A DNA stretch of 12,057 bases from Clostridium sp. CAG:710 (GTDB taxonomy: Bacteria > Bacillota_I > Bacilli_A > RF39 > UBA660): contig HF996854.1 in NCBI GenBank assembly GCA_000432595.1, forward strand, positions 1 to 12,057, written 5' to 3'. Below are positions 6,001-12,057 of this stretch, piece after piece. The notes under the pieces were generated by a model. It made no database searches, had not been told where the DNA came from, and saw only the letters and a program-made list of their open reading frames with translations. Position 1 is the first letter of the stretch. Each line of letters opens with the position of its first letter. A program made the position numbers and the translations under genes.

Positions 6001-6906
6001 ATGAAGAGATTAAGAGATATTTTTATTATATTTATATTTGTTTTGATAATAGTAGGAGCATATAATACTCTTAAATTTTTTGGATTTAATTTTAATAATA
6101 ATACATTTATTGATTATGTTTCCAATGATTTTAATTATATAAAGACTCCAACTAAAGATGTTAATAGGAATAACATTAAGTTTTATGACATAATTAACTA
6201 TGAATATAAAAAAATTGCATTTAATAAGGTTAAACCTACAATACCAAAAGAAGTAGAAGTAATAAAGAATACTAAAGATACAAAAGAGCCAATTGTATAT
6301 ATTTATAATACTCATCAAAAGGAAGAATACACAATAGAAAAAAATGAACCATATAATATTACTCCAACAGTTTTAACAACAAGTTATATGTTAGAAGAAC
6401 AACTCCTAAAACATGGAATTAAATCAGTAGTAGAAGAATCTAGTGTAAGTGAAGTACTAAATAAAAACAAATGGAAGTATGCTTCAAGTTATAAAGTTAC
6501 AAAAACTTTTTTAGAAAAAGCAAAAGAGAAATATCCTTCATTAAAGTTTTATATAGATGTACATAGAGATTCAGTAAAATATAGTATTACAACTAAAACT
6601 ATTAATGATAAAAAATATGCTAGAGTAATGTTTTTAATAGGACTAGAAAATAAAAACTATGAGGAAAACCTTAAGGTTACTGAAGCAATTAATGATGAAG
6701 TAGAAAAGAAATATCCTGGTTTATCAAGGGGTATATATAAGAAAAAGGGGAAGGGAGTTAATGGCGTGTATAATCAAGATTTTTCTAGTAATTGTATATT
6801 AATAGAGTTTGGTGGAAATAAAAATACAATTGATGAGGTGTATAACACAGTAATTGCGCTTGGTGAAATAATATCAAACTATATAGGTGATACATTTGAA
6901 AAGTAA
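6001..6906 (+). CDS. spoIIP: Stage II sporulation protein P
   Basis: SpoIIP is the cell-wall amidase and endopeptidase that acts with SpoIID and SpoIIM to thin septal peptidoglycan and drive engulfment. It is anchored in the mother-cell membrane and faces the wall. The 301-residue protein has a membrane helix at about 6-24, a short linker, then the SpoIIP domain. Family signatures are VYIYNTHQKEEY (99-110), FYIDVHRDS (183-191) and CILIEFGGNKNT (265-276). H105, H188 and E269 are the likely metal-binding or catalytic residues by family analogy. Bacillus subtilis SpoIIP has about 400 residues, so the linker here is short. GAGTGAT just ahead of the ATG is a weak ribosome site. The preceding TTGACA at 5952-5957 lacks a properly spaced -10 box. 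Confidence 0.94.
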   Translation: MKRLRDIFIIFIFVLIIVGAYNTLKFFGFNFNNNTFIDYVSNDFNYIKTPTKDVNRNNIKFYDIINYEYKKIAFNKVKPTIPKEVEVIKNTKDTKEPIVYIYNTHQKEEYTIEKNEPYNITPTVLTTSYMLEEQLLKHGIKSVVEESSVSEVLNKNKWKYASSYKVTKTFLEKAKEKYPSLKFYIDVHRDSVKYSITTKTINDKKYARVMFLIGLENKNYEENLKVTEAINDEVEKKYPGLSRGIYKKKGKGVNGVYNQDFSSNCILIEFGGNKNTIDEVYNTVIALGEIISNYIGDTFEK

Positions 6907-7219
6907 CAATATATTTAAATTTATTTTTATAATTTTGATACTTGTATTTTTGTTTTTAATAGTCGCAAGTCAAAGTGGTTATTATGAATATGAATTATCA
7001 AGGAAAACAAAATTAACTGATGAAGCAATTGATAAATTTGAAAATGATGTTAGGGAAGGTAAAAATATAGATATAAATAATTATTTAGTAAATGAAAAAA
7101 AAGACTATAACAATGATGTTTCTAATTTTGGTAGAAAGTTTTCAGATAAAATAGAGAATGTATTCTCAAAAGGCTTTGATTATTTGTTTAGATATATTGA
7201 TTCACAAAATAAAAAATAA
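6896..7219 (+). CDS. Small membrane protein overlapping spoIIP
   Basis: I do not recognise this 107-residue protein. A membrane helix (about residues 6-24) is followed by a charged region with SGYYEYELSRKTKLTDEAID and an amphipathic C-terminal stretch, FSKGFDYLFRYID. The start is TTG 6896, 6 bases after AGGTG (6885-6889) inside the spoIIP coding end; an in-frame GTG at 6887 lies within that ribosome site. It overlaps spoIIP by 11 bases, so the two are translationally linked. In Bacillus subtilis the gene after spoIIP is yqxA (DUF3679), also a small protein with one N-terminal membrane helix, so this may be a positional counterpart. Sequence similarity to YqxA is not evident to me beyond that. 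Confidence 0.8.
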   Translation: MKSNNIFKFIFIILILVFLFLIVASQSGYYEYELSRKTKLTDEAIDKFENDVREGKNIDINNYLVNEKKDYNNDVSNFGRKFSDKIENVFSKGFDYLFRYIDSQNKK

Positions 7220-8257
7220 TTACTTCTTAAGTAGGATCAATACATTAGTAATAATAAATATAGCCATACTTATTATTATATAGATATAGTTAAACTCTAT
7301 GTAATTACTTATAAATAGAATAATTAAGTATGTTAAACTTATTATATAAATGTTGTATTTTTGATGTTTATTTGTATTTTTTATTCCACATTTTATATAG
7401 TAACTACATAATGCTAGAGTAATAAATACATCAAGTAAAAATTTAAATGATAATACATCTTCCATTCGGTCAAAGAATCCAAGTACTGATATTTTAGAAA
7501 TCACAGATAATTCTGGATAGTCAATAATTTTAGCTAAGTGCACATCTATTACTGATAATACTAATATAATATTAAAGACTAAATATATATTAGAAATCAA
7601 AGAAAAGATTTTAATGCTTTTAGTAGAGGAATTTTTAATCATACTCTTAGGTATTACTAAAAGTAGGAAGATTGGCGCAAATGACATTACTGAATAAATT
7701 ATGCTTGATATAAATATTTTACTAGTGCTTGTTGCGAACAATGGTAATATTTTTAATGAATTAATATTTGGAATTACAAATAAAATAGTGATGACTTCAA
7801 ATATAACAAATATAAAAAAAGATATTATACTGGTTCTAGTTATGGAAGTTATTCCTTTACCTCCCAAGTATATAGCTGTTGTAAAAAGAAGAATACTAAT
7901 TGGTAATATGTCTACATCAATAAGTAGGGAACTTCTAACAAATAGGGAAGATATATAAATAAGGTAACTAGAAAATACAGATACACTTATTATAAGAATT
8001 GCTTTAATTACAACAGAAAATTTTCCGAATAGATAAGTTACTTTTTCAAATATATTTAGATTTGGTAGTTTGTTAAATAAACTTATAAAAGCTTTAATAA
8101 GAAAAATACTTATTATAAGACCTATAATATAACTTATAATAGAGTCATTTAATGTGATGTTAATAATTATATTAAATCCATTTAGAAGTATAAAAGCTTT
8201 GTATAAAAATGTAGATAAAAAACCAAACTCAAGATTAGATATCTTATCATTATTCAT
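7220..8257 (-). CDS. gerB: Spore germination permease, GerB family
   Basis: The 345-residue protein is the transporter-like subunit of a Ger nutrient receptor in the inner spore membrane. The family belongs to the APC superfamily, and the B subunit binds the germinant. About ten hydrophobic helices span the protein. The YPELSVISKISVLGFFDRME segment (247-266) matches the conserved yP...F-R-(M/L)E motif before helix 8, and LGGKGITSITRTS (131-143) fits the GxxxIxR loop. GGAGG (8268-8264) sits 6 bases ahead of the ATG, inside the end of gerC, and only one base separates the two genes. Its stop codon abuts the stop of the convergent gene at 7219. Which nutrient is recognised cannot be told. The symbol denotes the family. 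Confidence 0.9.
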   Translation of the reverse strand: MNNDKISNLEFGFLSTFLYKAFILLNGFNIIINITLNDSIISYIIGLIISIFLIKAFISLFNKLPNLNIFEKVTYLFGKFSVVIKAILIISVSVFSSYLIYISSLFVRSSLLIDVDILPISILLFTTAIYLGGKGITSITRTSIISFFIFVIFEVITILFVIPNINSLKILPLFATSTSKIFISSIIYSVMSFAPIFLLLVIPKSMIKNSSTKSIKIFSLISNIYLVFNIILVLSVIDVHLAKIIDYPELSVISKISVLGFFDRMEDVLSFKFLLDVFITLALCSYYIKCGIKNTNKHQKYNIYIISLTYLIILFISNYIEFNYIYIIISMAIFIITNVLILLKK

Positions 8258-8258
8258 C

Positions 8259-9212
8259 TTATACCTCCTTGTTTAACTTACTTTCAACATTTATATTAAA
8301 ATCTATTTTTATATTCTTATTGTTTTTATAATAGTTATAATTATACTTTTTAATTAGATTATAGAAGTATCCTAAATCATTATTTGATAAGTATTCTTCT
8401 AAATATCTTTTAAGTGTTTTATTATAAAAGTTAGTAATATCTTTTTTATTTGTATAGTTAGTTAATATACTAGTTATATTTATAGTTATTTTATTTTTAT
8501 TTATTGCTATTTTAGTATTTGAACTATCTATTTTAATATTTAAATTTTCATCTACAAAGTTACATTTACTTATCTTGTTTGTTAAAAAGTTATAACTTAT
8601 ACTTTCTCTTATACTTAGTAGTTTTTGTTCATTATAAATACTATAATAACCAAGTATTTCTACTTTGTCTGTTATTTTTATACAGGGAATATAACTTATA
8701 TTTATATTTAGAATATCATCAGTTACTTCATCAAAAGTTTTAACGCTTACAATGCCATCATCAAAAGAGTTAACTTCAATTAATGAGTTAATATCGTAGG
8801 CACTAACACTAAATATTTTTGACTTATTATAGTTTTCAACTACAACAACTGGAAATGTATTTCTTGAGTCATTTCTATTTAAAAAGAAGTTAGTTATATT
8901 TTTATAATCTGTTTTATCTAGGTTTTTACTAAACATTACTAGTTCTAAATGGGACAGGTTAATTTTTTTAGAAGTAAGAAGATATAATCTATCAAATGCT
9001 TCTTCTAGAGTGGATGCGAATACTTCATATGTGGTACTTTTTTCTAAATCATCACCAGTAGGTGTTACCATATTTATATTAATGACATATCCATCATTAT
9101 CTTTATCAATTCCAATTACATTTATTATTCCTATATCATTTAGTTCAACATAGTTTAAACATCCAGTTAGAGTAAATAATATTACAATTATTATATATTT
9201 TATCTTTTTCAT
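8259..9212 (-). CDS. gerC: Spore germination lipoprotein, Ger(x)C family
   Basis: The 317-residue protein is the lipoprotein subunit of the receptor. The N-terminal signal ends in the lipobox LTGC, placing the lipidated cysteine at C18, followed by LNYVELNDIGIINVIGID, typical of Ger(x)C. Further family signs are a SHLELVMFSK segment in domain 1 and a C-terminal domain with TLKRYLEEYLSNNDLGYF. Bacillus subtilis GerAC has about 370 residues, so this one is short, mostly in the middle and C-terminal parts. The ATG overlaps the gerA stop as ATGA (9212-9209), so translation is coupled. The order A-C-B matches gerK-type clostridial operons rather than gerA-gerB-gerC of Bacillus. The symbol denotes the family. 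Confidence 0.9.
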   Translation of the reverse strand: MKKIKYIIIVILFTLTGCLNYVELNDIGIINVIGIDKDNDGYVININMVTPTGDDLEKSTTYEVFASTLEEAFDRLYLLTSKKINLSHLELVMFSKNLDKTDYKNITNFFLNRNDSRNTFPVVVVENYNKSKIFSVSAYDINSLIEVNSFDDGIVSVKTFDEVTDDILNINISYIPCIKITDKVEILGYYSIYNEQKLLSIRESISYNFLTNKISKCNFVDENLNIKIDSSNTKIAINKNKITINITSILTNYTNKKDITNFYNKTLKRYLEEYLSNNDLGYFYNLIKKYNYNYYKNNKNIKIDFNINVESKLNKEV

Positions 9213-10627
9213 ATACTTTTTCCCCTTATAATATTTTTCTTGGCAAGTAATGGATTCCTAAGTCTTACTTTTTTCCCTCTAAATTTAAATATTGAATCTC
9301 TAAACTCTGATTTAATAATCGGTGCAAGTGGTGCCATATATGGATATCCAAACGAGTTAATACTACATAGTTTGGTTATTAAAAGCATCATTCCAATAAA
9401 TAGCCCAAAAAGTCCAAAAAAAGCAGATAGAATTAAAATGATAATTCTAAAATATCTAATAGAGTAAATTAAGTAATTTGAAGTAAATAAAAGTCCACTA
9501 ACCATACTTATTGCGATTACTATAATCATAATGGATGAGAGTATACCGGCATTAACTGCGGCCTCACCAATTACTAGTCCACCTAGAATAGAAACTGATG
9601 TACCAACTTTTGATGGGATTCTAGCATCACTTTCCCTAAGTATTTCAAAGCATATTATCATAACAAGAGCTTCAATAAATCCTGGGAAAGGTACTTTAAG
9701 TCTTTGAGAAGCAAAGTTAGTAAGTAAATTTATTGGGACTGATTCTGGGTTATGGGTTGTAATACTTATGTAATATGCAGGAAGAAATATTGATATTATA
9801 AAAGCTAGGAATCTTATTATTCTTATGAAACTAATATTAAAAGATTTTTGATAATAATCGTCTGGTGTATGAAAAAAATCTATAAAAAAGGTTGGTATAA
9901 TCATTGCATATGGAGTGTTATCTACAATTATAGCTATTTTTCCTTCTAAGAGGGCTTGTGATATGTTGTCTGGTCTTTCAGTTATATTTACAGTTGGGAA
10001 TATACTTTCATTATCTAAAATTATTTCTCTTATATATCCAGTATCAAGTATTCCATCTATATTGATACTATCTAATTTTTCTTTTACTTTTTTAATTAGA
10101 TTATCATCCGCTATAGATGATATATATAATAGTCCAACTTTAGTGTTAGATAGTGTTCCTAGGTTAAATTCATCTACCATCAGGTCTTTTGTTCTTAGCC
10201 TTTTTCTTATAAGTCCTAAGTTTTTACTATATGATTCAGTTAATGCATCTTTTGGACCAACTAGTGAAACCTCAGAATTTGTTTCATTTATTCCACGGTC
10301 TAGACTAGCACGTGTCTCAACTATTAAGTATTTTTCGTTAACTATTATTATTGTAAAACCTTGAAATATGTTTTTAATTACTTCATCGTAGCCATATATT
10401 TCTTTAACATTACCAATAGGTAATCTATTATATATTTCTTCATATAGATTTAGTGTGTTATTAATAAGTGTTATTCTATCTAGTATAAATCTATTTATAT
10501 ATTCAACATCACATAAAGAATCATTAAAAACAATATATATTTTTTTATTATTTATAGATATATCTCTTATTACCATATCTGGTATAGATGAAGTATCTTT
10601 TTTAATTTTTTCTATAATAGATTCCAT
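9209..10627 (-). CDS. gerA: Spore germination receptor subunit, GerA family
   Basis: The 472-residue protein is the A subunit of the nutrient receptor, which forms an oligomeric channel in the inner spore membrane. It has a soluble N-terminal region (about 1-265) carrying SLVGPKDALTES (121-132) and GLIRKRLRTKDL (138-149), both family motifs. The membrane part (about 266-420) includes KVPFPGFIEALVM (311-323), FEILRESDARIP (327-338) and the helix-loop GGLVIGEAAVNAGILS (349-364). A basic cytoplasmic tail follows. I start at ATG 10627, 5 bases after GGTG (10636-10633); a TTG ten codons upstream is possible but has no ribosome site I can see. It leads the gerA-gerC-gerB operon and is divergent from the rlmD-like gene. 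The symbol denotes the family. Confidence 0.93.
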   Translation of the reverse strand: MESIIEKIKKDTSSIPDMVIRDISINNKKIYIVFNDSLCDVEYINRFILDRITLINNTLNLYEEIYNRLPIGNVKEIYGYDEVIKNIFQGFTIIIVNEKYLIVETRASLDRGINETNSEVSLVGPKDALTESYSKNLGLIRKRLRTKDLMVDEFNLGTLSNTKVGLLYISSIADDNLIKKVKEKLDSINIDGILDTGYIREIILDNESIFPTVNITERPDNISQALLEGKIAIIVDNTPYAMIIPTFFIDFFHTPDDYYQKSFNISFIRIIRFLAFIISIFLPAYYISITTHNPESVPINLLTNFASQRLKVPFPGFIEALVMIICFEILRESDARIPSKVGTSVSILGGLVIGEAAVNAGILSSIMIIVIAISMVSGLLFTSNYLIYSIRYFRIIILILSAFFGLFGLFIGMMLLITKLCSINSFGYPYMAPLAPIIKSEFRDSIFKFRGKKVRLRNPLLAKKNIIRGKSI

Positions 10628-10644
10628 AATATCACCATTATTAA

Positions 10645-10674
10645 TATTATTAGGCAAAATTAAGTTGATTATTC
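10645..10674 (-). promoter_or_regulatory. Candidate sigma-G-type promoter of the ger operon
   Basis: On the - strand, GAATA (10674-10670) and AATAATA (10651-10645) are 18 bp apart. The sigma-G pattern in Bacillus is about G(A/C/T)AT(A/G), 17-18 bp, CAT(A/T)(A/C)TA, so the -35 box fits and the -10 box differs only at its first base. ger operons are known to be forespore-expressed. The leader would be very short, and AATAATA is common in A+T-rich DNA. Confidence 0.4.
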
Positions 10675-10693
10675 CCTTTAAAAGAAGTATAAA
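10665..10693 (+). promoter_or_regulatory. Promoter of the rlmD-like gene
   Basis: TTGATT (10665-10670) and TATAAA (10688-10693) are 17 bp apart, a good vegetative promoter. The start near 10700 precedes the GGGAG ribosome site at 10713-10717. Its -35 box overlaps the candidate ger promoter on the opposite strand. Confidence 0.65.
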
Positions 10694-10723
10694 TATATGT
10701 TAAAATTAATTTGGGAGAAAGTT

Positions 10724-11941
10724 ATGAAAGTAGAAAATGTAAAAGTTGAAAAATTAGATAATCTTGGAAGAGGAATAGCTAGAATAGACAATAAAATTGT
10801 TTTTATAGAAAATGCATTGCCGGAAGAAGTTGTAGATATAGAAATAATTAAAGATAAGAAGAATTATTCACTAGCTAGAAGAATTAATTTGGAGAAAAAG
10901 TCTAAATATAGAAGAGAAATTTGCCCTTATAGTGATTTTTGTGGTGGCTGTGATTTAATTAGTTTAGAATATGATAAACAGTTAGAGTATAAACAAAATA
11001 AAATAGAGGAACTAGTAAGAAGAAATTTAGGGGAAGATATCAAAATAAATAATATTATTTATGATAAGGATTTTGCATACAGAAATAAAATTTTATTACA
11101 TATAATGCAAGAGAAGTTAGGATTTTTTGAACAAATGACTAATAATATAGTTGATATAGATAAATGTTTGTTAGTTAATGATAGAATAAATAGTTTGATT
11201 AGTTTAATAAGAGAATTTATTAAAAGTAATAGAGAATTAAAAAATGTTGTTATAAGGAGTAGTTCTAATGGTGATACAATGCTTATATTTAGTGGAAATG
11301 TCTCAAAGGAATTGCTTTTAGAATCATTTTCTATGGTAGATGTTATAGTATTAAATAATAAACTAGTTAAGGGTCAATTTATAAAAGAAAGGTTAGGAGA
11401 TAAGGAGTTCTTAATATATCCAAATTCATTTTTTCAAGTTAATATGTTTAATACATTAAATCTTTATAATGAAGTTAAGAGAATGACTTATAATAAAAAA
11501 TATGGTAACATTCTTGATTTATATTGTGGAACAGGTACAATCGGTATATTTTTATCTCAGATTGCAACTTCGGTTGTAGGAATAGAAGTAGTGGAAGATG
11601 CAGTTGTTGCAGCAAAGAGTAATGCAGATATTAATAATGTAGAAAATATTAAATTTATTTGTGGTAGAGTAGAAGATTATATAGATGGATTTAATAATAT
11701 TGATTTAATAATTGTGGATCCTCCTAGAAGTGGTTTAGATAAAAAGACTATTGATAATGTTAAGAGAATAAATCCAAAAGAGATAATCTATGTATCATGT
11801 GATCCAATGACACTAGTAAGGGATTTAAAGGAACTTGAAGAAGATTATTTAATCAAGGAAATAACTCCAGTAGATATGTTCCCTAATACACATCATGTGG
11901 AGTGTGTATCAGTACTACATCGGAAAAGCCTTGAAAAATAA
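10724..11941 (+). CDS. rlmD: 23S rRNA (uracil-5-)-methyltransferase, RlmD/TrmA family
   Basis: The 405-residue enzyme transfers a methyl group from S-adenosylmethionine to C5 of a uracil in RNA, most likely 23S rRNA. An N-terminal TRAM domain (about 1-58) binds RNA. C67, C73, C76 and C148 match the four cysteines that hold a [4Fe-4S] cluster in RlmD. The methyltransferase fold carries DLYCGTGTIG (265-274), VDPPRSGL (331-338), the nucleophile C359 in YVSCDP, and E393 in HHVEC as the likely base. The start at ATG 10724 is 6 bases after GGGAG; an ATG nine codons upstream lacks a ribosome site. Firmicutes often have two or three paralogues (RlmCD, YefA types), so the modified position (U747 or U1939) cannot be fixed from sequence. 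Confidence 0.9.
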   Translation: MKVENVKVEKLDNLGRGIARIDNKIVFIENALPEEVVDIEIIKDKKNYSLARRINLEKKSKYRREICPYSDFCGGCDLISLEYDKQLEYKQNKIEELVRRNLGEDIKINNIIYDKDFAYRNKILLHIMQEKLGFFEQMTNNIVDIDKCLLVNDRINSLISLIREFIKSNRELKNVVIRSSSNGDTMLIFSGNVSKELLLESFSMVDVIVLNNKLVKGQFIKERLGDKEFLIYPNSFFQVNMFNTLNLYNEVKRMTYNKKYGNILDLYCGTGTIGIFLSQIATSVVGIEVVEDAVVAAKSNADINNVENIKFICGRVEDYIDGFNNIDLIIVDPPRSGLDKKTIDNVKRINPKEIIYVSCDPMTLVRDLKELEEDYLIKEITPVDMFPNTHHVECVSVLHRKSLEK

Positions 11942-11959
11942 GACTTTTTGGCTTTTGTT
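11924..11959 (+). terminator. Terminator of the rlmD-like gene
   Basis: AAAAGCC (11924-11930) pairs with GGCTTTT (11950-11956), and inside it AAAAA (11934-11938) can pair with TTTTT (11945-11949) past a small TTG bulge. The 3' arm ends in T residues. The stem begins within the last codons, and the stop TAA is at 11939-11941. Confidence 0.7.
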
Positions 11960-12027
11960 AAAAATTAAAAAACGATATTTTGAATAAAAAATGAAATTAG
12001 ATAATCAAAAATTAATTGGAGGGATAA

Positions 12028-12057
12028 ATGAGTAAGTATTGTATGATTGAAATTGCT
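12028..12057 (+). CDS. Start of a gene cut by the window edge, possibly CutA
   Basis: An ATG at 12028 follows GGAGGG (12018-12023) by 4 bases and opens a frame reading MSKYCMIEIA to the window end. A strong ribosome site after a terminator makes a real start likely. The opening resembles the first strand of CutA-like divalent-ion tolerance proteins (a Y-C-x-I-x-I start), but ten residues cannot decide it. Confidence 0.6.
   Translation, partial: MSKYCMIEIA

Noticed and set aside
9915..10364. 149-codon open frame on the + strand opposite gerA
   Set aside because: It is antisense to a strongly conserved gene, has no convincing ribosome site and no recognisable domain. Similar antisense frames at 831-1037, 3093-3368, 5348-5605, 6010-6318, 7701-7958, 9240-9467 and 10455-10703 were dropped for the same reason.
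1..12057. tRNA, rRNA, CRISPR arrays, prophage or defence-system genes
   Set aside because: I looked on both strands and saw no cloverleaf with a CCA-type end, no spaced repeats, and no phage or defence genes other than the TnpB element.

Overview
The window is strongly A+T-rich and reads as chromosome of a spore-forming low-GC Bacillota. The evidence is the spore protease GPR, SpoIIP and a complete GerA-type germinant receptor operon, together with Shine-Dalgarno sites of the GGAGG/AGGTG type. TGA is used as a stop codon (end of gerA), which argues against a Mycoplasma-type code. The extreme A+T content and short versions of several proteins fit uncultured gut lineages such as RF39-like Bacilli or related Clostridia, but that placement is inference.

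Region 1 (1-1620) holds the last codons of an unidentified gene and its terminator. It is followed by a solitary TnpB element with no TnpA: an apparently intact RNA-guided nuclease gene under a consensus promoter, with a structured omega-RNA-like 3' region behind it. The space upstream of tnpB contains several inverted repeats and a short gene-like reading frame with no start codon. Region 2 (1621-3400) has rbfA with its own promoter, convergent through a bidirectional terminator with a secreted transglutaminase-like protein, which lies downstream of rpsT (ribosomal protein S20).

Region 3 (3400-7219) is a sporulation cluster on the + strand: gpr, two unrecognised membrane-anchored proteins, spoIIP, and a small membrane protein that overlaps the end of spoIIP. 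The divergent rpsT/gpr pair followed by spoIIP and a small membrane protein matches the Bacillus subtilis rpsT/gpr-spoIIP-yqxA order; the two extra genes are inserted between gpr and spoIIP.

Region 4 (7220-10674, - strand) is a tricistronic germinant receptor operon in the order gerA-gerC-gerB. It has overlapping or nearly touching genes and a candidate forespore (sigma-G-like) promoter, and it meets the spoIIP operon tail to tail with no intervening base. Region 5 (10665-12057, + strand) is a 23S rRNA m5U methyltransferase of the RlmD/TrmA family, transcribed divergently from gerA, then a terminator and the first ten codons of another gene, possibly cutA.

The genes link two stages of the spore cycle: SpoIIP for engulfment, then GPR and the Ger receptor for germination. 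Apart from the TnpB element, the most interesting material is the set of uncharacterised membrane proteins embedded in the sporulation cluster.
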